Shown here: positions 28,201 to 37,398 of the stretch, one piece after another
How the letters are laid out: each line of letters begins with the position of its first letter
Position numbering within the stretch: position 1 is the stretch's first letter
Assembly (NCBI GenBank): GCA_965226235.1
Contig: OZ245335.1
Location: 1-64,000, forward strand
From: CAYFZO01 sp965226235
GTDB lineage: Bacteria; Pseudomonadota; Gammaproteobacteria; Poriferisulfidales; Oxydemutatoraceae
Direction of reading: 5' to 3'
Length of the DNA stretch: 64,000 nucleotides
The notes under the pieces: generated by a model
The model's database searches: none
What the model was told of the DNA's origin: nothing
The model's input: only the letters and a program-made list of their open reading frames with translations
Made by a program: the position numbers and the translations under genes

Positions 28201-31200
28201 GACGAGGTGGGGCGTGACCTTGCGATGCTGCTCGAAGCGAGCAGGGATACAGAGGGCGTCGCAATCTGCGTGATGCCGATCTACAAGGCGAAGTCCTTGA
28301 TGGAGGAACCTGCGAACACGTCCGCGTACGACGATGTCATCCTGTCTCCGGCGGACTTGTGCGCGATGGCTCACCAGGCCGGGAGGCTCGACACGGAGCA
28401 ATACAATGGCGCAAAGGCCTTCATGGCGAGCCAGGGCCAGGAGGCGCGCGCGGGGCTGTCCCAATCGATATTGGACGGTCCGATCCATCTGGACGGTCTG
28501 GCGTTGTCGTATCTGCAGTTGGCACGGGTGCTGGAACCGATGGCGAACAGCAGCCTCGACCTGCAGATGCTCCCGAACGTGTCGGAGGAGATGAACGCGT
28601 TCATTGAGGCGGATGAAACGGGCGACGACCTCGCGAAAACCGTGGAGGGCATCAGGGACTCGCTTAGGAGCGCGATGGAATCGGACAAGGTGTCACTGAT
28701 GCCGCGAACCCCAGAGAGAGCCGAAAAAGGACTCGAGAGCGTGCCAAGCGTGAGTTCGATTAAGGCACTGATCTACGGGAGCGGCGATTGCGACGCGCTT
28801 TGCGTTGACGACCGGTATGTCAACAGCCATCCGATCAGCGAGAGTCCTGACGGTAAGCTGGTTCCCGTTGTGTGTGTCCTTGACGTGCTTCGTTTCCTGC
28901 ACTCAGCACGCCTAATCAACGAAGATCAACACTGGACTGCTCGGCACAGGCTCCGCGAGGCGGGATTCGCGTTCGTGCCATTGGAGGCGGAGGAGTTGCT
29001 GCAGCATCTGTCAGGTGCCAAATTCGAAGAAGGCCGGATGTTGGAGAGTGCCGAGTTGAGGGTCATCCGGCAAACCGTAAACCGGTTCGACTCCCTTGGC
29101 CTGCTGGGTAATGAAGAAGCCCAGGCGCTGTCGGAAGGGATGGCGTTGGCCTGTGTCGAGGTCGTGCGAAAACTGTGGGCTGACGTTTCGCTTGGTGCCG
29201 AGGTGGCGAGAGAGCTCTCCACTTGGGTTTGGCGGTACTTGCCGGTCACGACCTACCTCGCACGGAAGGGTCCTCTGGCGGGCGAGTCGCCTACGCCGCT
29301 AGAGAAGTCCGTCTCAAGACGGCTGGGCCTGCTACTACTGGGTCCGATGGTGGATTCGGCCGAGCGGCGAACCGCCTACGCGAAATGGCTCGAACGGACG
29401 GTGATCGAACCACTCAGATCGGCGAGCCCCGAGCTCGTGGAAAAGGCGGCGGCCGATATCCGCACGATGATCGATGGCCTTGATGCCCATCGGGAGCTCT
29501 TCGGTGGGCTGTTCCTCGAATGCCTGCCGGAAGGGCTCCGGCAACGGGTGATAGAGGGGAATCCGGGGTTCGCGAAGGACTGCGGGTTTATATCCAGGCA
29601 AATCCTTGAAATCAAGGGTAGTGTGAGAATTGTGGAGACTGACCTCATCGCGGCGGCGGTAAAGGTGTTCGACGGCGTTGAGTTTGCCGATCTCTCGGAT
29701 CTGGCGGGCGTCCCGGTTAAGGTGTTTCGTTCGGAGGGCAGCGAGACGATCTGCGTGAGCTGGACGGACGCGCACGGGGAAGTGCGGCAGTTGGCTGTTC
29801 CGGAGCTTGCGCTCCTGTGTGAGAGTGCGGCGGAAAGGCAAGGGGCGCTCCGGGAGATTCTCGGACATCTCGGCCCAATGGCCTCGGGCGCACGGGCGCT
29901 ATTGGAGGACGCGCGGTCGAGGAGATTGACCGCGCGGGAAATGTCCGTGGTATTCGCCGAGAAGACGACGGGTGTGGCGGCGGCGCAAGCCCGTCTGGCG
30001 CAGAAGATCATGAGCGGCTGGCAGGCAAATTTGCACGACCTGCACGACCTCGTTCCGCAATCTCGGGCCTACTGGGAAGGATTTTGCGGACCCGTTCCAC
30101 ACAAGGAGGACCCTGAGACCTACTTCTCTAGGCAGTTGGTGCCTTACCGGAGGTCGCTGATCGAGGCGGATGTCGCAGCAGGGCTGGACGTGTGCTGTCT
30201 TGGGGCGCTACGGGACGACCTCAACCCGGGGGTGTGGCTAGAGGCGGCCGACGACGAGACAGTGTTGAAGGCACTCGTATCGCTACGTGCCGAGGGCAGT
30301 CCGATAGCGTTGCTCGGCGTTCTCGATATCGCCCTATATCGCGTGGAAGACGATCGCTTCCGGCGAATTGCGGAGCAGGTTATCACGGTACTGCTGGACG
30401 ATCACCTCGGTTTTCCGCAAGGTTACGACGGCTACAGGTTCTTCGAAATCCTGGTGAACCTCCTGTGTAATCGCGTGGGCTTGCTAGAAGGCACCGCTAA
30501 GTGCCCTGGCTTCTGGAGAAGGATGTGTGCTTGGATGCAGGCAGGCTTGATCGCGCGGACATCGCTGGCCTGCGGTGCGCTGCCGGACATTGAGGAGTTG
30601 GAACAATGGTGCGAGCGCAACCTGATGCCGACGGAAAGCTTGCGTCGGCTGGCAGATTGTCGGGTGGAGCCTCTGGTCATGGGTCATAGCCCTGGATTCG
30701 GTAGCCTCCGATATGAAGTCCTTTCACGGCTCGAGCTCATCAAAATACGGCACCAGAGGGCTGGGAGGAAAATCCCGATGGCGACAGAGATCAAGGCGGT
30801 GCTGTCGGAAGCGAGAGGAGGGGCCTCAGGGGCGCTGTCGGTGGTCCCGGGGCCAGCGGAGGTGCACCTCCGACCTAGCGAGCCTGTTCCGCAAGATGTA
30901 GCCGAGAGGGTCGCCGAGTCCTGGGCCACGCGGGGTGTCGCCGAGACCCTGACAATGTTGGTAAGGGTGTCGCAGTTCTTCGTACTGGACGAGCAAGACT
31001 GTGCGAAGGTGCGCGATGAGGTTGAGCTATTGTCGCAGCGTGCGTGGGATGTGAAGTACGGTGACGTTGCTGCTCAACTGCATGCCGCCAGCATCATCGC
31101 AGCGGCGACGGAGGACACGGTGATCGCCGACAAGGTTGGCGCTACGGTTTCCAGATTTGCCACGGCAGGTCTGAGATGCGAGGACGTGGAGTTGATGGTG

Positions 31201-31380
31201 CACACGTTGCTTCAGGCGGCTGCGGTGCACCGGGAGGAGGGGGAGTGGTTCGAATGGCTCCAGGATCAACTGGGCGAGCTGGCCGTGCGGTTGCCCTCGG
31301 CGCCGCCAGGCAACTGCGTGCAGTGGCTTTTCTATCTGTTGGAGTGCATGGGCGTGGCACTGCCTGTCCGTTTTTCCTGA
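25240..31380 (+). CDS. Giant 2046-residue alpha-solenoid protein with PIN-like region
   Basis: One uninterrupted ORF with a strong ribosome site (GAGGAGGAG before ATG 25240). Most of the protein is TPR-like helical repeat. Around residues 905-1215 I see a possible split PIN-like nuclease: MDVTSIMVLARLGLL, then RGRITLV-like text (KGRITLVE), then GSGDCDALCVDDRYVN and VCVLDVLRFLHSARLI, with conserved-looking aspartates. No ATPase motif is found. It follows an ATPase remnant. The natural C-terminus has been replaced: an IS1634-family insertion with a 96-bp duplication ends the protein at RFS, while the displaced tail lies beyond the IS. A sensor-nuclease role is inference only. Confidence 0.7.
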   Translation: MEVLASVAAKALSPLVRAVRQLHGERVAAQAPLQMCTDLLEGKLKETLRRFRGGNVDDVWWRCVLNEMALKYVAPDFFRNPAVRDWLNLGDVQDGFVAIARANVMGQPADDESEIRKRLAKSYSKQTGEAEHFAKAPIDVVVASLTGGYFALIPQDQQPLAGMIQALNGERVGLRPSLDHTPTWEPLVRKMLGEIAEKELSVILALRMFDLPAAIDRVGALWRRVDGGDLADAPVHVRDSVCYWATRLHARSEATVVEARRMRETLSEREAGGNPRILDALIKEAEGDADGAMQILRDDDDPDGRSVLLGVLMSSRGEAEALAWCGDVNPIVTPTYFTDLGWWNWVLCLAKGNRWDEAAAGLKALASDSGWAPALAMMEGIVNAALLLPAEWKGLALEGLPIYVGIAPSVDAEAKGRHTRALECFAQVDKCLPDLLDSSDRVRQGLAQWDTWLQLMDPDSAGAAVAREALRKRLEDEGKDVRLVALARVFRIEFDDRALRAYLEKRERLGGLGDDDVYAECLLNQRTMSPRDFATYVEERRDRLERVMRMSMMTAMLFEALLKDGQIERAHTLVEKCRGHLDQGSLARMEAALEEKRGGDPRKRLEALSAESGELVDLHNLIEYLKSVEDRAVLEPLVRELFAREPTLDNAFEVVSLLSLPPTDHRSVVEFLKAHPTIPEQSDQMQSALAWGLFHAGRVRDADVINKELLCRRKEQDDLSLDVYIAVATGDWERLAAIVDREWPRRAEYDPELLLMLAHLASQSGQSVERALELARLAAEKAPKDPHVLIGAYVIHVELGRDKGADPGWLATALEHSSEAGPIWQADLQKVVNDWLPRLRDRNEDIERKFLEGALPIALVAGILNTPLSRLLLDEPQAGIRDGRRRRVVPIVSGVHKPVDVQDEWTVGMDVTSIMVLARLGLLEKALSVMGHVKVESDVMGCLFAERVAVRFHQPARVESARRVMKLIAKGRITLVERAIPPARELADEVGRDLAMLLEASRDTEGVAICVMPIYKAKSLMEEPANTSAYDDVILSPADLCAMAHQAGRLDTEQYNGAKAFMASQGQEARAGLSQSILDGPIHLDGLALSYLQLARVLEPMANSSLDLQMLPNVSEEMNAFIEADETGDDLAKTVEGIRDSLRSAMESDKVSLMPRTPERAEKGLESVPSVSSIKALIYGSGDCDALCVDDRYVNSHPISESPDGKLVPVVCVLDVLRFLHSARLINEDQHWTARHRLREAGFAFVPLEAEELLQHLSGAKFEEGRMLESAELRVIRQTVNRFDSLGLLGNEEAQALSEGMALACVEVVRKLWADVSLGAEVARELSTWVWRYLPVTTYLARKGPLAGESPTPLEKSVSRRLGLLLLGPMVDSAERRTAYAKWLERTVIEPLRSASPELVEKAAADIRTMIDGLDAHRELFGGLFLECLPEGLRQRVIEGNPGFAKDCGFISRQILEIKGSVRIVETDLIAAAVKVFDGVEFADLSDLAGVPVKVFRSEGSETICVSWTDAHGEVRQLAVPELALLCESAAERQGALREILGHLGPMASGARALLEDARSRRLTAREMSVVFAEKTTGVAAAQARLAQKIMSGWQANLHDLHDLVPQSRAYWEGFCGPVPHKEDPETYFSRQLVPYRRSLIEADVAAGLDVCCLGALRDDLNPGVWLEAADDETVLKALVSLRAEGSPIALLGVLDIALYRVEDDRFRRIAEQVITVLLDDHLGFPQGYDGYRFFEILVNLLCNRVGLLEGTAKCPGFWRRMCAWMQAGLIARTSLACGALPDIEELEQWCERNLMPTESLRRLADCRVEPLVMGHSPGFGSLRYEVLSRLELIKIRHQRAGRKIPMATEIKAVLSEARGGASGALSVVPGPAEVHLRPSEPVPQDVAERVAESWATRGVAETLTMLVRVSQFFVLDEQDCAKVRDEVELLSQRAWDVKYGDVAAQLHAASIIAAATEDTVIADKVGATVSRFATAGLRCEDVELMVHTLLQAAAVHREEGEWFEWLQDQLGELAVRLPSAPPGNCVQWLFYLLECMGVALPVRFS
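31280..31375 (+). repeat. 96-bp target-site duplication, left copy
   Basis: Identical to 33269-33364 base for base as far as I can read (TGGCCGTGCGG ... CCTGTCCGTTTTT). It immediately precedes the inverted repeat CCTGACTTCGACGGTTG of the inserted element. Long, variable direct repeats are known for IS1634-family insertions. 96 bases is 32 codons, so the giant ORF keeps its sequence up to the IS edge. Confidence 0.85.
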
Positions 31381-33268
31381 CTTCGACGGTTGAATGAGTC
31401 AAGTGATTGATTTCATTGGAGTTTAATTTCCAGCAAGGCACTACAAATGCAGGGCTTGAGCCCTGTAGAACTATCAGACGAGTTCGAACGGAACCCGGGA
31501 ATGCTTCAAACCCATCACCTGGTAAATCTTCTCCGCCTCCCGGCTCACCGAGGAAGGAATAACATAGCGCCGCCTCGTGCCCAGATGCTCCAGCACGCTG
31601 GACTGGACATGGAGCAGAGCCGTGCGGATAGCTTCCGGGGAAAGGCGGCGAGACTGAAGCTCGACACGGTAGGCCAGATGCCGCACGCACAGCAGAGCCA
31701 TGAACGTGATTGCCAGATGCGCCCGGATGCGCGCGGGTGTCCAGTGAAAGATCGGTCGCACCCGAAGGTCGTGCTTGCTGACCCGGAATGCCTCCTCCAC
31801 CTGCCACAGGCCCCGGTAATGCCCCAGCACCTCTTCGGCCTCCATCTGCGTCAGGTTGGTCACCACTCCGTGCAGGCCGTCCCAACGCTGTTCCTCTTCC
31901 ACTTTCACTTGATCCACCTGCAGACGGCTGTCCCCTTCGATGTGCAGGTATTTCTTGTAGCCGTAGTTGTTCAGCAGGCTTTTCGGGTTTTGGCTCTTGC
32001 CGATTTTCTTGATCAACTTCTCCACCGCAACCTGCCGGTCCCGTGCGTCCTTTCGTGCCCGCACCGACGAATACCTCACCACCACGCGCCGACCGCGATG
32101 GTACAACTCCATCAGGCGACCTTCTCCTTGTGCACTCGCCCGGTAGCAGCTCGAATCCAGCAACTGCGCCTGCACACTCTTCGGAAGTTTTCGCAACCGG
32201 GCACCCACGATGTAATGCGCCTCGACTGACTCCAGCGCCTTGAGGTTCTCCTCGCTGAGCATGCCCCGGTCCGCCACGATCACCACCCGGCGCAGGGTAT
32301 GGCGCCGACGCATCCGCTCAATCACCGGAAGCAGGCTGTGGCCCTCGAAACTCGAACCCGGAAGCACTTCGTAACTGACCGGCAACCCTCTCGGCGTCAC
32401 CACCAGTGCCAGCAACACCTGCGACTCCTTGAACTTGGCGTCCTTGCTGTAGCCCGGCTGCTTGAGTTCGTCCGCGACAAAGGACTCGAAGTACAGCGTC
32501 GTGCAATCGAAGAACAGCAAGTCCAGAGGCTCCGCCAGAAGCGATTCTGCCGCCGCCCCGGACAGCCTCTGTAGCCGTTCGACCCGCGACGCATCCAACT
32601 GGTCCATCATGCGGTAGACCTTTTCCAAGGGAAGTCGCACCCCGAAATCCTCCTCCAGAAGGCGCACACTCGCCCGCTTGCTCTTCGGATTGGCGATGCG
32701 CGCCATCACGCACTGGAACAGGGCCTCGCTTGAGGCTCTATAGCGGGAAACCCGCAAGAGCCGGTGCAGGCCCAATTCCCGATAAATCTTCCCGTAGACC
32801 TCGTGGATGCCGCTGACCACTCGTTGCGTCTCGCGCAAGGCGCGCAGGTCCACCTTCATCGGGTGGGTTTGTGCTTGTTGCCGAGCCTCGCTGAGCTGCC
32901 GGGCCAGCTCTTCCTGGCTGAAGAGCGAGGCCTGTGTCTGCGTCTGGATGCCAACCTTGATGAACTCGGCGAGTTCCTTCAGCCGCTCCAGTTCCTGGTC
33001 GTCCATGGCGATCCCGACATGGCGAATGATCTTCTGGCGCACCTGCGAGCCCTGGCGCAGGCTTTGGACGATCTGCACTGAGCGCCGGGGGCTGTTCGGG
33101 GTGCTTTTCACGCGAATGAACATGCGGACCATGATAGCGGATCAGAGCAGGGATGTAAAGCATTAAAATCTACTAGGCACTACATCTGCCAACCCCGAAA
33201 TGCACCCAAAAAACCCTTATTTATCAAGCCTCTTGAAATCTACAGGTCCCCCAACCGTCGAAGTCAGG
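31376..33268 (-). mobile_element. IS1634-family insertion sequence with 17-bp inverted repeats
   Basis: Bounded by CCTGACTTCGACGGTTG at 31376 and its perfect inverse CAACCGTCGAAGTCAGG ending at 33268, with a 96-bp direct duplication outside. Length 1893 bp, with one transposase on the minus strand. Inside, a direct GGCACTACA occurs at 31437 and 33176; the same word flanks the second IS1634-type element (51550, 53449). An alternative reading is therefore a small inverted-repeat element (outer parts) later hit by an IS whose duplication is GGCACTACA. Confidence 0.8.
31474..33132 (-). CDS. IS1634-family transposase
   Basis: 552 residues, DDE transposase of the IS4 superfamily, IS1634 type. The catalytic residues are visible in FFDCTTLYFES (D), IVADRGMLSE (D) and VEEAFR (E, in the YREK-like region). 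The N-terminus MVRMFIRVKSTPNSP and full C-terminus are present and there is no frameshift, so this copy is probably active or was recently. It is transcribed opposite to the interrupted giant gene. Confidence 0.9.
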   Translation of the reverse strand: MVRMFIRVKSTPNSPRRSVQIVQSLRQGSQVRQKIIRHVGIAMDDQELERLKELAEFIKVGIQTQTQASLFSQEELARQLSEARQQAQTHPMKVDLRALRETQRVVSGIHEVYGKIYRELGLHRLLRVSRYRASSEALFQCVMARIANPKSKRASVRLLEEDFGVRLPLEKVYRMMDQLDASRVERLQRLSGAAAESLLAEPLDLLFFDCTTLYFESFVADELKQPGYSKDAKFKESQVLLALVVTPRGLPVSYEVLPGSSFEGHSLLPVIERMRRRHTLRRVVIVADRGMLSEENLKALESVEAHYIVGARLRKLPKSVQAQLLDSSCYRASAQGEGRLMELYHRGRRVVVRYSSVRARKDARDRQVAVEKLIKKIGKSQNPKSLLNNYGYKKYLHIEGDSRLQVDQVKVEEEQRWDGLHGVVTNLTQMEAEEVLGHYRGLWQVEEAFRVSKHDLRVRPIFHWTPARIRAHLAITFMALLCVRHLAYRVELQSRRLSPEAIRTALLHVQSSVLEHLGTRRRYVIPSSVSREAEKIYQVMGLKHSRVPFELV

Positions 33269-33420
33269 TGGCCGTGCGGTTGCCCTCGGCGCCGCCAGGC
33301 AACTGCGTGCAGTGGCTTTTCTATCTGTTGGAGTGCATGGGCGTGGCACTGCCTGTCCGTTTTTGGTGCCACGCCCGCGCGCAGCGGGTGGCTGCAGCCG
33401 GAGTGGAAACGACGAGGTAA
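33269..33420 (+). pseudogene. Displaced 3' end of the giant solenoid gene, with right copy of the 96-bp duplication
   Basis: The first 96 bases repeat 31280-31375 in the same phase. Beyond them the original frame continues WCHARAQRVAAAGVETTR to a TAA at 33418. Before the IS inserted, the giant protein therefore ended about 18 residues later. Not expressible on its own. Confidence 0.75.
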
Positions 33421-33509
33421 GGGTACGTGGACCGAGGCCGCATGCATCGCCCCCACCAAAGACACCGCGTAACACCCACGCCATGCGGCACCAACGCCGC
33501 CATACGGCA

Positions 33510-34262
33510 TCAACGCCCTACAGAGGCGGCGCATGTGTCGCGCGATTCGCCGGCCCAGACCTCGTGCGTGAGCGGGCTCGTGTTGAGCATTTCCCGATAA
33601 TCTCGCCACAGCGGCATGAATTGATCCATCAGCGCGGTAAAGCGGTGGTTGTGTGTCTTCTCCAGCAGGTGCGTTAGTTCGTGTACCAGGACGTACTCGA
33701 GACAAAATTTCGGCTTCTTGGCCAAGTCTGTATTTAGACGAATGCTACGTTTGTTTGGATTGCAGCTTCCCCACTTCGTTTTCATTTTCCGCACAAAAAA
33801 TCGTTCGGCGCGTACGCCGATGATCGGCTCCCACTTCGCGAGCAGGGCAGGGATAACCGCCTTCAGTTGCTCGCGGTACCACTTGGAAACCATCGCCTCT
33901 CTGGCTTCGTCACTTGCGCCAGGTCGAATCCTCAGCAACATCTTCCCGGCTGTCAATTCCACGGCCGGTGGTCCATCCGCCTCTACAATCCCGAGTAGAT
34001 AGCGTTGCCCCCAGACGTAGTGACTTTCCCGGGTGAGGTATTCCCGAAAAGTTTCACGCTCCTGATCCCGAAGTTTTTTCTGTTGCTTTTGGATCCACGC
34101 AAGTTTCGAGACAGCGAACACGCGGACTGTGTCGAGGTTCATATGTTCTGGGGCGGTGATACGAACCTGGCCAGAGGGGGGATAAACACTCAGATAGACA
34201 TTCTTGATGTCTTTCAGTACCACGTCTACGACAATGTCGCCCAGCTTGATCTGCGACATCAT
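33510..34262 (-). CDS. YgjP-like (M48-type) metallopeptidase-domain protein
   Basis: About 250 residues with the zinc motif HELTHLLEKTHNHRF and the preceding MKTKWGSCNP, both typical of the YgjP/SprT-like family. The start overlaps the stop of hsdR by one base (TGATG), and a second ATG follows directly (34259). Genes of this family are very often the last gene of type I R-M operons; the role there is not firmly known, and controlled proteolysis of HsdR is one suggestion. No signal peptide, so cytoplasmic. The C-terminal residues RDTCAASVGR look non-conserved. Confidence 0.85.
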   Translation of the reverse strand: MMSQIKLGDIVVDVVLKDIKNVYLSVYPPSGQVRITAPEHMNLDTVRVFAVSKLAWIQKQQKKLRDQERETFREYLTRESHYVWGQRYLLGIVEADGPPAVELTAGKMLLRIRPGASDEAREAMVSKWYREQLKAVIPALLAKWEPIIGVRAERFFVRKMKTKWGSCNPNKRSIRLNTDLAKKPKFCLEYVLVHELTHLLEKTHNHRFTALMDQFMPLWRDYREMLNTSPLTHEVWAGESRDTCAASVGR

Positions 34263-37200
34263 CAGTACTCATCCTGCGCCTTTACGATCTGAAAGATGGG
34301 CTCTACCAGGTCCTCGTCTTTCAGAATCTCATACAAGATGTTCTGGATGATCCGCTCCTTGGTCAGGACCCCCCGCCACCCGTCCGGCCGTTTCTTCTTC
34401 ACCGCGTCGTGGATCTCTGTCGCCTTTTCCAGCACAGGGTCTTTGGAGCGTGGGTACTCGTCTGACACTTCGCCTATACGAGCCGCCCGTGCGGGTGTCT
34501 CGCCTGCCTTCTTCAGGTAGTTGTAGATCGCTCGAAGCCCCGGACTGCGCTTCAACCGCTCGGGCGCGTCGTCGGCCAGCCCCGCCTCCACGCCCCGGAT
34601 CAGTTCCGCAATGCGCTTGAGGTATTCCTCGTACTCGATCGCCTCGGTTTTGCGGCCTGCGATGATCTTGTCGAGTAGTCTCGACATCTTTTCATAGTAG
34701 GCCGGATCGGTCAGATGCTTCTTCCGGATCGTGCTGCGGACATTGTTCTCGATTGTCTCCGCGGTCGCGTTCTTGTTCCCCTTCAGCCTGCCGAGCCGCG
34801 TGTCGATGGCATCTTTGATCCCGATCTTCACAATCAACTCCAGTAGCCCCATGTTGCCGAACGGTGCAATTTTGCGAGAAGCGTCTGCCTCGATATAAGT
34901 GTTGATGAGGTGCCGCATGTCCGCCTCGTACGTCTTGAGGTCCAGCGTCTCGCCGCCGGCTATGTGGATAATTTCCCGAACTTTCCGGTAATGATCGAGC
35001 TGGTGCTTGATGCGGCTGATATCGGCGACGCTGTACCCGGCCGTGTCCAGTGCGTCGGCGATGCTCGCGTAGGCTCGGACGAGAGCTGCGGTCGCCTGAT
35101 AGAGGGCGTTGCGTCGCGGTTCTCGTTCCTTCAGGTCGGAAGCGATCTCGGTATTGCCGCAGAAATAATGAATGTGCTCCTCGCTACCCTTGGGCGGCTC
35201 GACCTGCTCGCATAGCACGGCAAGCGTCTCAATGGCCTGGTCGAGGCGTTCCTTGCCCTTGCTCAAGCGGTCCTGTAGCAGGATCTCCGGCTCGGCTCCA
35301 CCGACGCTGTGGTCGAGTTCGGAGGCATATACCGCGATCGCATCCTCCACTTTCTTGAACAGGTCCTTGTAGTCGACGATGTAGCCGAAATCCTTGTCCT
35401 CTCCGTCGAGCCGATTGGTTCGGCAGATGGCCTGAAGCAGGCCGTGGTCCTGCATGGACTTATCGATGTAGAGATACGTGCAGGGTGGGGCGTCGAAGCC
35501 GGTGAGTAGTTTGTCTACCACGACGAGCAGCTTCATGTTCGCCGGCTCCTTGGTGAATCCCGCCTTGGCCGATTCCTCGTACGCCTCTGTCTTGGTCATC
35601 CCGGGCTTCGCCTCGACCTCCTCTAGTAACCCCGTGTACGTGTTGTAAATGAATTGCTTGTCGGTTTCGGTGTTCGCGCCGGTTTCCTCCAGCGTCACGT
35701 CCCTGGCCTGTGGGTTGTAGGAAGTCACGACGGCGCACTTTCCCTTGAAGGACGTGTTCTGAAACAGTGAGAAATACTTGCACGCTTCGTAAATGCTGGA
35801 GGTCACGAGAATCGCGTTGCCGCGCCCGCCGGAAAGACGTGGCTTGACGCTGAAGTCGAAGACGATGTCGCTCACGATGCGATCCATGCGGGACTTGGAA
35901 CTGAGCACGATCTGCTTGGTGGCCATTGCTTTTTCAATTTATCTTTCTGCCAGTCGTTCAGCCCCCTGGTCTTGGCTTCAAACCAGGTATCGATCTTGTC
36001 TTCGGAGCCAAGGCGCTGGTCGATATCCCTGGCTTCGTAGACCAGATCGAGCACCACGCCGTCCGCGACGCCCTCGCTGAATTTGTAGGTGTGAATGTAG
36101 CCGCCAAACACTTCCATGCTGGTCCGTGCGTCCTGCTTGAGCAGGGGCGTGCCGGTGAACCCGATAAACACGGCATTGGGCATAATCGCCTTCATTACGC
36201 GGTGCAGTTTGCCGCTTTGGGTTCGGTGGCACTCGTCCACGAACACGAACACCTCGCCCACGGTCTGGCTAGGCTGGGCTTCCAGCTCCTTGATATAGGC
36301 GTCGAAGTCATCCACGTCCTTGCGGCCGAACTTATGCACCAGCGAACACAACAGGTATGGGGTCGCCTGACCGAGCTGGGTCATCAGGTTCTGGCCGCTG
36401 GTGCTTCTGGCGATGTCGATACCTGCACCCTTGAACACGCCTTCGATCTGTCTGTCCAACTCGTCGCGGTCAGTGATGATGGCGACGCGGGCGTGCGGGT
36501 TGTTCTCCAGAATCCACTTCGCAAGCAACACCATCATCATGCTTTTGCCGCTGCCCTGCGTGTGCCAAATGATTCCGCCCTTCTTCCGACGCACCTCCGC
36601 CTGCGCCGCCTTGATGCCAAAATACTGGTGTGCCCTCGGCAGCTTCTTCACACCGCCGTCGAAGAGTACAAAGTCGTGCATCAACTCGATCAGCCGGTCC
36701 TTGCGGCACAGCTTGAGCAGGTACTTGTCGAGCTTGCAGCGGCGGCTGTTGTCGTCTTCGTCCTCCTTCCAGTTGAGAAAGCACTTTTCCTGCGTGCCGA
36801 TGGTGCCGTACCGCAGACCCTCCGAGTCGTTGCCGGCAAAGATGAACTGCACGGTGCTGAAGAACCAGGCGTTGAACCCCGGTTGCTGATTCGAGAGGTT
36901 CTGACGGATACCGTCACCGATGCTCACACGGCTGCTCTTCAACTCCAGAACGCCGACGGCGATGCCATTCACATACAGCACGATGTCGGGCCGTCGCTCC
37001 CGGTTTCCCTTGAGCGTCACCTCCTCGGCAATGGCGAAATCGTTCCGCTTGGGCTTCTGCCAGTCGATAAGGTGGACGGTTTCCGTGGGCTTGCCCGCCT
37101 CCGTTTTCACGGGCACCCCGTATCGCAGCAGGTTGTAGACAACTTCGTTGTTGCCGTAGAGCGCGCGGCCGTGATTGTCGGCTTTGGTGCGGAGTTTGTG

Positions 37201-37398
37201 GAGGGCCGCATTGATCTGCGCTGGCGTGTAGCTGCATTTAGTCAGCCAGTCAGAGAGCAAACTTGCTTCGATGTTGCTGTTGTCGTTGCGGGCGGTCCAG
37301 TCGCCGAGATATCGGTAGTCCAGTTGGTCACGAAACAGGGCAATGACCCGATCCTGCGTGGCGCGCTCCGGTTGGCCGACATCGCCGAGGCTGGTCAT
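34262..37398 (-). pseudogene. hsdR: Type I restriction endonuclease subunit HsdR (operon 2), frameshifted
   Basis: Two ORFs (37398-35872 and 35926-34262) together make a normal HsdR of about 1045 residues. The first holds the nuclease core (DIVLYVNGIAVGVLELKSS, ExK near 152), Walker A (TQGSGKS near 280), DECH near 388 and FTGTPLL. The second holds QIVLSSKSRMDRIV, LLTGFDAPPC, QAICRTNR and the C-terminal helical domain. The join is in the T run 35930-35934: six instead of five would give LKKAMATKQIV without a break. Either the gene is recently inactivated or the run is a sequencing error. Its 5' end is partly duplicated at 38095-38191. Confidence 0.85.
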
